Below are positions 1 through 5,846 of a stretch of DNA of 7,208 nt, piece by piece. Source of the DNA: Alphaproteobacteria bacterium (lineage in GTDB: Bacteria > Pseudomonadota > Alphaproteobacteria > Zavarziniales > Zavarziniaceae); assembly GCA_021774355.1 (NCBI GenBank), contig JAJFJE010000417.1, positions 1 to 7,208 on the forward strand, in the 5' to 3' direction. The translations under genes and the position numbers were made by a program. Each line of letters starts with the position of its first letter. Positions within the stretch are counted from its first letter, which is position 1. Under the pieces are notes generated by a model, which searched no databases, had not been told where the DNA came from, and was given only the letters and a program-made list of their open reading frames with translations.

Positions 1-909
1 GTTCACCGATTTCTGGAAGCCGTCCTTTTCCGCGGCATCCAGCTCGATCTCGACCACCCGCTCGACCCCCTTGGCGCCGATGACCGCGGGCACGCCGACA
101 TAAAGACCGGTTACCCCGTACTGGCCGTCGAGATAGGCCGCGCAGGGCAGGATCCGCTTCTTGTCCTTGAGGTAGCTGTCGGCCATCTCGATCGCCGAGG
201 CGGCCGGGGCATAGAAGGCCGAGCCGGTCTTGAGCAGGCCGACGATCTCGGCCCCGCCATTGCGGGTCCGATCGACGATCTGGTCCAGCCGTTCCGCAGT
301 GGTCCAGCCCATCTTGACCAGGTCGGGCAGCGGGATGCCGGCGACCGTCGAATAGCGGGTCAGCGGCACCATGGTGTCGCCGTGGCCGCCCAGCACGAAG
401 GCCGTGACGTCCTCGACCGAGACCTTGAACTCGTCGGCCAGGAAATAGCGGAAGCGCGCCGAGTCGAGCACGCCGGCCATGCCCACCACCATGGTCGGCG
501 GCAGGCCCGAGGCCTGGCGCAGGGCCCAGACCATGGCGTCCAGCGGGTTGGTGATGCAGATCACGAAGGCGTCCGGGCAATATTGCCGGATCCCCGCGCC
601 TGCCGCGGCCATTACCTTGGCATTGACCGCCAGCAGGTCGTCGCGGCTCATGCCCGGCTTGCGCGGGACGCCCGCCGTCACGATGACCACGTCGGCACCG
701 GCAATCACGGAATAGTCGGAGCCGCCGGAGAGGGCTGAATCGAAGCCGAGGACCGGCGAGGCCTGGGCAATGTCGAGGGCCTTGCCCTGGGGCACGCCGT
801 CGACGATGTCGAAGATCACGACATCGCCGAGTTCCTTCAGGCCGGCCAGGAGCGCCAAGGTGCCCCCGATCTGACCACCGCCGATGAGAGCGATTTTGTT
901 GCGCGCCAT
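1..909 (-). CDS. mdh: Malate dehydrogenase, NAD-dependent (3' end cut by window edge)
   Basis: Oxidises L-malate to oxaloacetate with NAD+ in the cytoplasmic TCA cycle. The visible 303 codons read without interruption from an ATG at 909 and run off the window at base 1; the family is about 320 residues long, so only some 15-20 C-terminal residues are missing. Seen in the translation: the Rossmann glycine motif GGGQIGG (residues 10-16), an acidic residue after beta-2 (FDIVDG, D34), the substrate loop GVPRKPGMSRDDL with Arg83 and Arg89, ITNPLD (119-124), Asp149 and Arg152, and the catalytic GGHGDTMVP with His176. These are the residues expected of an LDH-like bacterial malate dehydrogenase; the Arg in the loop favours malate over lactate. 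AAGGGGG (923-917 on the minus strand) lies 7 bases before the ATG and fixes the start. It is downstream of zapE and a DUF4383-like gene in the same direction; sucCD would be expected beyond the window but is not seen. Confidence 0.97.
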   Translation of the reverse strand, partial: MARNKIALIGGGQIGGTLALLAGLKELGDVVIFDIVDGVPQGKALDIAQASPVLGFDSALSGGSDYSVIAGADVVIVTAGVPRKPGMSRDDLLAVNAKVMAAAGAGIRQYCPDAFVICITNPLDAMVWALRQASGLPPTMVVGMAGVLDSARFRYFLADEFKVSVEDVTAFVLGGHGDTMVPLTRYSTVAGIPLPDLVKMGWTTAERLDQIVDRTRNGGAEIVGLLKTGSAFYAPAASAIEMADSYLKDKKRILPCAAYLDGQYGVTGLYVGVPAVIGAKGVERVVEIELDAAEKDGFQKSVN

Positions 910-997
910 GTCGAAGCCCCCTTACTTACGAAAATAGTTCGGTGGGCGATTGCTTAGCGCGTTCTTCGGCGGCGAGCAAGAAACGTGGTGCAGTGCA

Positions 998-1034
998 ACG
1001 GGCGGCATCTGCATGCGATGCGGGTGCCGCCCGT
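998..1034 (-). terminator. Stem-loop between the DUF4383-like gene and mdh; possible terminator or mdh leader structure
   Basis: A perfect 10-base inverted repeat, ACGGGCGGCA (998-1007) against TGCCGCCCGT (1025-1034), encloses 17 bases that themselves contain a GCAT/ATGC pair (1011-1014 and 1018-1021). On the minus strand it begins 14 bases after the stop of the DUF4383-like gene, where a terminator would be expected. However, it is followed by TTGCACTGC rather than a U tract; the only T run (TTTT, 1037-1040) is on the opposite strand side. It could therefore be a factor-assisted or weak terminator, an mRNA-stabilising 3' hairpin, or part of the mdh 5' leader. The inverted repeat is certain; its function is inferred. 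Confidence 0.35.
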
Positions 1035-1048
1035 CGTTTTCGCCGCAA

Positions 1049-1453
1049 TCAGGCCTGCACGGAGAGCCGGGCGGGCAGGATGAAGGCGATCGCCAGCGCC
1101 GCAAGGCCGAGCGCCAAATGCGCCAGATTGTCCGCCATATTCATATGAGTCATGCCCAGGATCGAGCCGCCGGTGGCCAGGGCCAGGGCGGTGACCGCGG
1201 TATAGCCGACACCGATGACGATGAAATAGAGCCGCGACATCGCTGTCGAGGTCAGCGCCGCGAGCGCCGCCAGGGCTGCCGAAACGAGATGGAAGACATT
1301 ATGGAGCATGTTGATCTGGAACAGGCCGAGCAGCAGGACGTGTCCCTCGTTCCCGGCCCCGTCCCCAGCTGCGGTCGACAGCCCCGGAACGAACCCCAGG
1401 ATGCCAACCAGCAGAAAGGCTGCAGCGAATACCCAAGCCATTGTCCGCATCAT
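1049..1453 (-). CDS. Small four-helix membrane protein, DUF4383-like
   Basis: A 134-residue integral membrane protein of unknown function. Four hydrophobic stretches are visible at about residues 3-21, 40-66, 74-94 and 105-127. The sequence fits the DUF4383 pattern: an early helix ending in LVGILGFVPG, a short polar stretch leading to LLGLFQINMLHNVFHL (41-56), and NMADNLAHLALG (105-116), the family's conserved Asn/Asp/His-rich segment before the last helix. The frame stays open upstream to 1531, but ATG at 1453 is preferred because GGGGAG lies 7 bases before it and the upstream extension is polar and unconserved in character; a second ATG follows immediately at 1450. The gene sits between zapE and mdh on the same strand, separated by 119 and 139 bases, so it may be its own transcript. 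DUF4383 is known mostly from Actinobacteria but also occurs in other bacteria; no biochemical role is established. The family assignment is from remembered motif resemblance. Confidence 0.8.
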   Translation of the reverse strand: MMRTMAWVFAAAFLLVGILGFVPGLSTAAGDGAGNEGHVLLLGLFQINMLHNVFHLVSAALAALAALTSTAMSRLYFIVIGVGYTAVTALALATGGSILGMTHMNMADNLAHLALGLAALAIAFILPARLSVQA

Positions 1454-1460
1454 CGGTGTA

Positions 1461-1468
1461 CTCCCCCC
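1461..1468 (-). promoter_or_regulatory. Ribosome binding site deciding the DUF4383-like start
   Basis: On the minus strand the run GGGGGGAG ends 7 bases before the ATG at 1453. It is the only good Shine-Dalgarno match in the extended reading frame, and it supports the 134-residue form over the longer one starting at 1531. Confidence 0.65.
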
Positions 1469-1537
1469 ATGTTGCACGGCCCTCACAGCGGAGCCTTTTT
1501 CGGTGATCGCACCGTGCGCCCGAGGGGTCAAGCCCGA

Positions 1538-1560
1538 CGGCCGGCGCCGGCGACCGGCCG
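1538..1560 (-). other. GC-rich stem-loop just after zapE
   Basis: CGGCCGG (1538-1544) and CCGGCCG (1554-1560) form a perfect 7-base stem around a 9-base loop. On the minus strand it starts 12 bases after the zapE stop codon. No U tract follows (the next bases are TCGGGCTTG), so it is not a textbook intrinsic terminator. In DNA this rich in G and C such repeats also arise by chance, so its role as a 3'-end or termination structure is a weak inference. Confidence 0.25.
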
Positions 1561-1572
1561 CGGCGGCCCGGC

Positions 1573-2751
1573 TCAGGCCCCGCCATGGCCGCTGGCCAGG
1601 TAGTCGGCCGATTGCATCTCGTGCAGGCGGCTTGCGGTGCGCTGGAACTCGAAGGCGCCGTCGCCATCGGGATAGAGCGCATCGGGCGGCGCCGCAGCCG
1701 CCACCACCAGCTTCACGCGGGCCTCGTAAAGGGCATCGACAAGAGTGACGAAGCGCTTGGCTTCATTGCGGTTTTCCGGCCCCAGCCGGGGCACGTCGTC
1801 GAGCACCAGGGTATGATAGGCGCGGGCCACCGCCAGGAAGTCGGCGGGGCCCAGCGGCATCCCGCACAAGTCGCCGAAGGCCGCCCGCGCGACGCCGTAG
1901 GCGGCGCGCGGAATGGTCACCGGGTGGCCCAGGACCGTCAGCACGTCGGCTGGTGCAGTGCTGCCCCGCGTCAGATCGAGGAAGACCTCGTCCAGCGCGG
2001 CCGTCGCGTCGCGCCCAAGCGGCGAAAAATAAACCGGCCGGCCGGCCAGCCGGGCCATGCGCCAATCCTGGGCGCCGTCGAGATGCAGGACATCCAAGGT
2101 GTCTTCCAGCAGGGCGATGAAGGGCAGGAACAGGGGCCGGTTCAGGCCGTCCTGATAGAGATCGCGGGGCGGGCGGTTCGAGGTCGCCACGACGACCACG
2201 CCGGCGCCCCATAAGGCGGTGAACAGGCGCCCCAGGATCATGGCGTCGGCGACGTCGGTGACCTGGAATTCGTCGAAGCAGAGCAGCGCCGCCTCGGCGG
2301 CGATCTGCCGGGCGACCACCGGGATGGGATCGGCCCCGACCCGCCCGGCCCCCTGGGTCAGGACCATCTGGCGATGGCCGAAAATCGCCCGGTGAACGTC
2401 CTGCATGAAGGCGTGGAAATGGACCCGGCGCTTGCGCGTCACCGGCGCCCCTTTGAAGAACAGGTCCATGAGCATGGATTTGCCCCGCCCCACGGCACCA
2501 TAGATATAGAGGCCCTGCGGCGGCTCCTCGCGGCTGCGGCCCAGGCCGAGGCGGGCCAGGAGGCCGCCCTTTTGCTGGTCCGGGCGCCAGCGCGCCAGAC
2601 GGCGGTGAAGAATTTCCAGTTTCTCCACCGCCAGCCGCTGGGCCGGATCGGGTGTCACGACGGCGCGCGCGACCAGGGCTTGATAGGCCGCCTGGGGGCC
2701 GGGTGCGCCGCCGCCCTCCCCGATCTGCTCCTGCGCTTGATCTGCCGCCAC
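1573..2751 (-). CDS. zapE: Cell division protein ZapE / AFG1-family ATPase
   Basis: A 392-residue P-loop ATPase of the AFG1/ZapE family. In E. coli ZapE associates with the FtsZ ring and affects its stability in an ATP-dependent way; the mitochondrial homologue Afg1/LACE1 is linked to turnover of respiratory complex subunits. Seen here: the family opening PDPAQRLAVEKLEILHRRL (35-53), LYIYGAVGRGKSMLMD with Walker A GAVGRGKS (85-92, Lys91), HFHAFMQDVH (111-120), Walker B LLCFDEFQVTD (156-166, Asp160/Glu161), the SNRPP motif (191-195) of the sensor region, and the C-terminal signature FEFQRTASRLHEMQSADYL (367-385). Length and all key residues are normal, so it should be active. The start is GTG at 2751: the frame upstream contains only non-start codons back to a TGA at 2794-2796, and the Shine-Dalgarno is poor. 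Its position upstream of mdh matches what I recall of alphaproteobacterial chromosomes. It is divergent from the exopolysaccharide operon. Confidence 0.95.
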   Translation of the reverse strand: MAADQAQEQIGEGGGAPGPQAAYQALVARAVVTPDPAQRLAVEKLEILHRRLARWRPDQQKGGLLARLGLGRSREEPPQGLYIYGAVGRGKSMLMDLFFKGAPVTRKRRVHFHAFMQDVHRAIFGHRQMVLTQGAGRVGADPIPVVARQIAAEAALLCFDEFQVTDVADAMILGRLFTALWGAGVVVVATSNRPPRDLYQDGLNRPLFLPFIALLEDTLDVLHLDGAQDWRMARLAGRPVYFSPLGRDATAALDEVFLDLTRGSTAPADVLTVLGHPVTIPRAAYGVARAAFGDLCGMPLGPADFLAVARAYHTLVLDDVPRLGPENRNEAKRFVTLVDALYEARVKLVVAAAAPPDALYPDGDGAFEFQRTASRLHEMQSADYLASGHGGA

Positions 2752-2777
2752 GATAATGCCCCGAACTTTCGCTGCGT

Positions 2778-2806
2778 TGCATAACGAGCACAGTCACCAA
2801 GTACAA
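2778..2806 (-). promoter_or_regulatory. Candidate sigma-70-type promoter for zapE
   Basis: On the minus strand TTGTAC (2806-2801) and TATGCA (2783-2778) are separated by exactly 17 bases and lie about 27 bases upstream of the GTG start at 2751. Each hexamer matches only the first three positions of the TTGACA/TATAAT consensus. Position and spacing are good and the sequence match is weak; this is the best candidate seen in the intergenic region. Confidence 0.25.
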
Positions 2807-2853
2807 GCCGGGATTGGCGTGGCAGCCTCGGGGGGCCGGGAATCCGCCTGGAC

Positions 2854-2863
2854 CGCGATCGCG
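2854..2863. repeat. 10-base perfect palindrome in the divergent intergenic region
   Basis: CGCGATCGCG is its own reverse complement. It lies about midway between the divergent zapE and co-polymerase starts, a possible place for a regulator to bind. GCGATCGC-type words are not rare in GC-rich genomes, so chance is a real alternative. Confidence 0.3.
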
Positions 2864-2895
2864 CAATCCGGGCAAGATGGCCGGCGACCAGGGGT

Positions 2896-2920
2896 CCGCC
2901 GATTCCGGGACCATCGGCGG
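2896..2920 (+). promoter_or_regulatory. Inverted repeat in the leader of the exopolysaccharide operon
   Basis: CCGCCGAT (2896-2903) and ATCGGCGG (2913-2920) form a perfect 8-base inverted repeat with a 9-base loop, ending 38 bases before the co-polymerase ATG. A second, overlapping pair, GGTCC (2893-2897) with GGACC (2908-2912), could form only if the first stem does not. It may be an operator for a dimeric regulator or an mRNA leader hairpin. No convincing promoter hexamers were found beside it. The repeat is directly visible; the role is inferred. Confidence 0.35.
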
Positions 2921-2958
2921 CGGGTCGCAAATACGTCGGGGGCAGGGCAGATTCGCGT

Positions 2959-5136
2959 ATGACCGAGTTGGATGACGGTGCGGCAGCACCAGCACAGCGG
3001 CAGCTCCGTCAACGCCGCCGCAGCCTCGGGCCGGCGGCACCGCTTGCCTCCTCCTACACCATTCGCGACCTGGCCATCCTGACCTTTGCCAATCTGCGCC
3101 TGATTCTTGCCGTGGCCCTGATCCCGGCGGCCGTCGGCCTTGTCGCGGCCGTGGTCGACCACAAGCAATATAGTGCCGAGAGCCTGTTGCTGGTCCTGGT
3201 CACCCGCGAACAATCGGGCGACCAGGCGGTGACCTCGAATGGCCCCGCGGTGCTGTCCGTCGAGGGCCTGAAGGCGGTCGAAGGCGAATTGCGCATCCTG
3301 CGTTCGGACGAGGTGATCGAGACGGCGCTCGAAGCCGTCGGCGTGCCCGTGCTGTTTCCCGAACTCGACAATCGCCGGCTGCTCGGCCTGCTGCCGCCCG
3401 TGCAGGGCGAGGAACGCCGGCAGGCGGCGATCGACCGCTTTTCCAAGCGCCTGAGGGCCAGTGTCGAGGCCGGCTCGAACGTCGTCCGGGTGGCCTTCGA
3501 GGACAAGGACCCGCAGGTGGCGGCCCAGGCCCTGACCGCCCTGGTCAAGGCCTATCTGGAGCGGCGCAGGGCGATCTTCGAAAATCCCAGCTCGCCCTTC
3601 CTGACCACCGAGGCCGAGCGCTTCCAGGACCAGTTGCGCGGCATCGAGGAACAGATCCGCACGGTCAAGAGCGGCTACGGCATCGTCGACACGGCCCAGG
3701 ACATTCTTCTCGCCACCAACCAGGCCGACGTGGTGGTGCAGCGCCAGCGTCAGACCGCGGAACGCCGGGCCGCGGTCCTGGCCGAGATCGCCACCGCCGA
3801 ACATCGCCTGGCGGCCCTGCCCGACACCGTGTTCGATTTTGCCGAGCAGACCAACCAGGCGCAGAACGACGACGACCGCAACGTCTTGCTGAAGCTCAAG
3901 CTCGAGCGTGACCGGCTGGCGGCCAATTATGCCCCGGACTATCCCCTGATCCGGGACATCGACCGCCAGATCGAAACCGTGCGCAAGGCGATGAAGGGCG
4001 GCGACCAGCCGTGGTTCGATATCTACCGCAAGATCCGCAACCCCGCGCTCGACTTCCTGACCAATCACCTGCTGGCCCTGAAGATCGAAGCGGACGCCCT
4101 GGACCAGCAGCTCGAGGAGCTTGCCCGGCAGGGTGCCGTCTCGCGCAAGCGCCTCGATGACCTGCTGGTCGCCGACGGGCAGTTGCGCGACCTGGAACGG
4201 ACCCGTTCGGTGATGGACGGCATCTATCGGGAATATGCCACCCGTTCGGAAGCCGCCCGCATCGAGGAAGAATCGGCAAAAACCCGGGCCTCCAACGTGC
4301 GGGTGGTCCAATGGCCCAGCCCGCCCGTCGAAGGCTCCAGCATGCGCCTCGCCTTCCTGGTCGCCGGCCTGTTCGGCGGCCTGCTGCTGGGCGGGGCCGC
4401 CGGCTTCCTGGCCAGTTGGCTGCGCCAGTCCTACCTCGTCCCCAAGGCGGCGGAGCGGCATCTGCGCCTGCGCAGCCTGGGCGCCTTTGCCGAAGCGCCC
4501 GGCGAATTCCAGACACCGGCCGCCCAGTTGGAGCTGATCGCCCTGGCCGCCACCCTGCAGGACGTGGAGGTCGACGGCGCCCCGCTGGAACTGCTGCAAT
4601 TCGTCTCGGTCTCGCCGGATGACGGCCAGCTCGGGCTGGTCCAGGCCTTGGGCCGGGAATTGGCGTTGAACCGCGGCCTCGAAACCCTGATCGTTGACCT
4701 GACCGGGAGCGGCCGCGGCCAGTTGAGCAGCATCGGCGGCAGCGCCGGCGAAGCCGATGGCCTGGCGGCGGATACCGCCGGGGCCAGCGTCAAGGCAACC
4801 CTGATTCCCCACCTCTGGGTGACCGCCGACGCCCCCCAGGCGCCCCTGGGCAGCCTGCGCACGCCCTATGACGTTCTGGAACAATATTTCGCCCAGTTGC
4901 GGCACAATTTCGATGTCGTCCTGATCATCGCCCCACCGTTCTTCGCCAATCCCCTGGGGCGCCGCCTCGGCCCCCTGGCGGACGCCAACATCGTGGTCCT
5001 GCGCGCCGGCCAGACCCGGGCCCCGGCCGCCGAACAACTGACCGAGACCCTGCTCTCCGCCGGCGGCGACCTGCTCGGATTCGTCATGACCGGGCGCCGC
5101 TTCTACATTCCTGCGAGTATCATGCGATGGCTCTGA
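2959..5136 (+). CDS. Wzz/GumC-type polysaccharide co-polymerase with degenerate BY-kinase-like C-terminal domain
   Basis: A 725-residue inner-membrane protein that should set exopolysaccharide chain length and connect the polymerase with the outer-membrane exporter. After a basic cytoplasmic N-terminus come TM1 (about 47-66), a long periplasmic region rich in helices and probable coiled coil (about 67-460) including the family segment ERDRLAANYAPDYPLIRDI (316-334, GNVR-like), then the proline-rich WPSPPVEGSS (452-461) running into TM2 (about 463-487). This is the layout of Wzz/ExoP proteins. The cytoplasmic part (about 500-712) is placed and sized like a bacterial tyrosine kinase domain, but its nucleotide motifs are gone: Walker A would be SVSPDDGQLGL (550-560) with no Lys, Walker A' is LIVDLTGSG (577-585) and Walker B LIIAPP (655-660) lacks Asp. 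The tail has no tyrosine cluster (one Tyr, residue 716). ATG at 2959 has only a weak AGGGCAG upstream. The stop overlaps the next gene by 10 bases. Confidence 0.93.
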   Translation: MTELDDGAAAPAQRQLRQRRRSLGPAAPLASSYTIRDLAILTFANLRLILAVALIPAAVGLVAAVVDHKQYSAESLLLVLVTREQSGDQAVTSNGPAVLSVEGLKAVEGELRILRSDEVIETALEAVGVPVLFPELDNRRLLGLLPPVQGEERRQAAIDRFSKRLRASVEAGSNVVRVAFEDKDPQVAAQALTALVKAYLERRRAIFENPSSPFLTTEAERFQDQLRGIEEQIRTVKSGYGIVDTAQDILLATNQADVVVQRQRQTAERRAAVLAEIATAEHRLAALPDTVFDFAEQTNQAQNDDDRNVLLKLKLERDRLAANYAPDYPLIRDIDRQIETVRKAMKGGDQPWFDIYRKIRNPALDFLTNHLLALKIEADALDQQLEELARQGAVSRKRLDDLLVADGQLRDLERTRSVMDGIYREYATRSEAARIEEESAKTRASNVRVVQWPSPPVEGSSMRLAFLVAGLFGGLLLGGAAGFLASWLRQSYLVPKAAERHLRLRSLGAFAEAPGEFQTPAAQLELIALAATLQDVEVDGAPLELLQFVSVSPDDGQLGLVQALGRELALNRGLETLIVDLTGSGRGQLSSIGGSAGEADGLAADTAGASVKATLIPHLWVTADAPQAPLGSLRTPYDVLEQYFAQLRHNFDVVLIIAPPFFANPLGRRLGPLADANIVVLRAGQTRAPAAEQLTETLLSAGGDLLGFVMTGRRFYIPASIMRWL

Positions 5137-5846
5137 CCCGCCTTGTCGGCCTGCTCCTGGTGCTGCTTGCCGGGACCGCCTGTACCACCCATGAGCTCAG
5201 CCCGGTGGAAACCAATCCCGCCGGCTTTGCCGCCTGGACCGGGGCCCTGCCGGCCTATCGCTACAATGCCGGCGACCGCATCGCGGTGCATTATCTGCTG
5301 ACCCCGGAAATGGACGAGGAGGTCAACATCGCACCGGACGGCACGGTCGGCCTGAAGGCCGCCGGGCAGGTCCAGATTCAGGGACTGACCGCCACTGAAA
5401 TCGAAGGCAAGCTGGCGGTGGCCGCGCGCAAAATCCTGCGCAACCCGATGGTCACCGTGTCCCTGGTCGAGGCCAAGTCGGCCAAGGTCTATGTCGGCGG
5501 CGCCGTGGTCCGCCCCGGCCCCTATCTGATGGGCGGCCAGCTCGGGGTCCTCGAAGCCGTTCTGCTCGCCGGCGGCTTCAACAGCGAGGGCCGGGTCGAT
5601 GAAGTCATCATCATCCGGCGCAATCCGGAAAACCGGCCGATGCTGCGTACCGTCGATGTCCAGAACTTCCTGGAGACGGCCGATCCGACCGCCGACGTGC
5701 CCGTGGTGGCGGGCGATATCATCTTCGTTCCGCGCAGCGAAATCGCCGAGGTCAATCTCTGGATCGAGCGCTTCATCGACGGCGTCCTGCCCTTCGAGCG
5801 GTCGTTCCAGTACACCATCAACCTGCAGCAGACGCCCAACCTATGA
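5127..5846 (+). CDS. Wza/GumB-type polysaccharide export outer-membrane lipoprotein
   Basis: A 239-residue export protein expected to oligomerise into the outer-membrane channel for the polysaccharide. The N-terminus is a lipoprotein signal (hydrophobic 5-15) with candidate lipidated Cys19 in LAGTAC; Gly at -3 is less usual than Leu or Ala, so lipidation is likely rather than certain. Thr at +2 is compatible with outer-membrane sorting. The polysaccharide export domain covers about 44-118 (YRYNAGDRIAVHY, then EEVNIAPDGTVGL), followed by an SLBB domain from about 119 to 203 (KVYVGGAVVRPGPYLMGG, VLEAVLLAGGF, GDIIFVPRS). The C-terminal segment NLWIERFIDGVLPF (210-223) could be the short amphipathic helix that spans the outer membrane in Wza. 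It is much shorter than E. coli Wza (379 residues), with a single SLBB domain, like GumB. It overlaps the co-polymerase by 10 bases and the next gene by 4 (ATGA), with no good Shine-Dalgarno, which suggests coupled translation. Confidence 0.93.
   Translation: MALTRLVGLLLVLLAGTACTTHELSPVETNPAGFAAWTGALPAYRYNAGDRIAVHYLLTPEMDEEVNIAPDGTVGLKAAGQVQIQGLTATEIEGKLAVAARKILRNPMVTVSLVEAKSAKVYVGGAVVRPGPYLMGGQLGVLEAVLLAGGFNSEGRVDEVIIIRRNPENRPMLRTVDVQNFLETADPTADVPVVAGDIIFVPRSEIAEVNLWIERFIDGVLPFERSFQYTINLQQTPNL

Noticed and set aside
382..738. Plus-strand frames inside mdh
   Set aside because: Antisense to an intact malate dehydrogenase; His/Arg/Gly-rich translation with no domain.
1496..1514. CGGTG/CACCG hairpin beside a T run, looked like a terminator
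   Set aside because: The T run is on the wrong side for the minus-strand genes: read in their direction the stem is followed by AAAAA. No plus-strand gene ends here.
1503..1531. Possible promoter for the DUF4383-like gene (TTGACC, 17 bases, GATCAC on the minus strand)
   Set aside because: The -35 matches 5 of 6 positions, but the -10 is poor (3 of 6 and no TA start), so it was not listed as a feature.
950..1603. Plus-strand frame antisense to the DUF4383-like gene
   Set aside because: Composition is typical of a spurious antisense frame, whereas the minus-strand gene has four clear hydrophobic helices and a good ribosome binding site.
2813..2836. TTGGCGTGGCA, resembling a sigma-54 -24 element
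   Set aside because: No GC dinucleotide occurs at the required spacing for the -12 element.
1763..3040. Long minus-strand frame overlapping zapE in another frame
   Set aside because: Its translation is Pro/Gly/Arg-rich and non-globular; the overlapping ZapE frame has every family motif.
2794..5037. Very long (747-codon) open frame on the minus strand opposite the co-polymerase
   Set aside because: Its translation is low-complexity, rich in Gln, Gly, Ala and Arg, with no recognisable domain, while the plus strand encodes a clear Wzz-type protein with normal topology. Long antisense frames are common where G and C dominate third codon positions.
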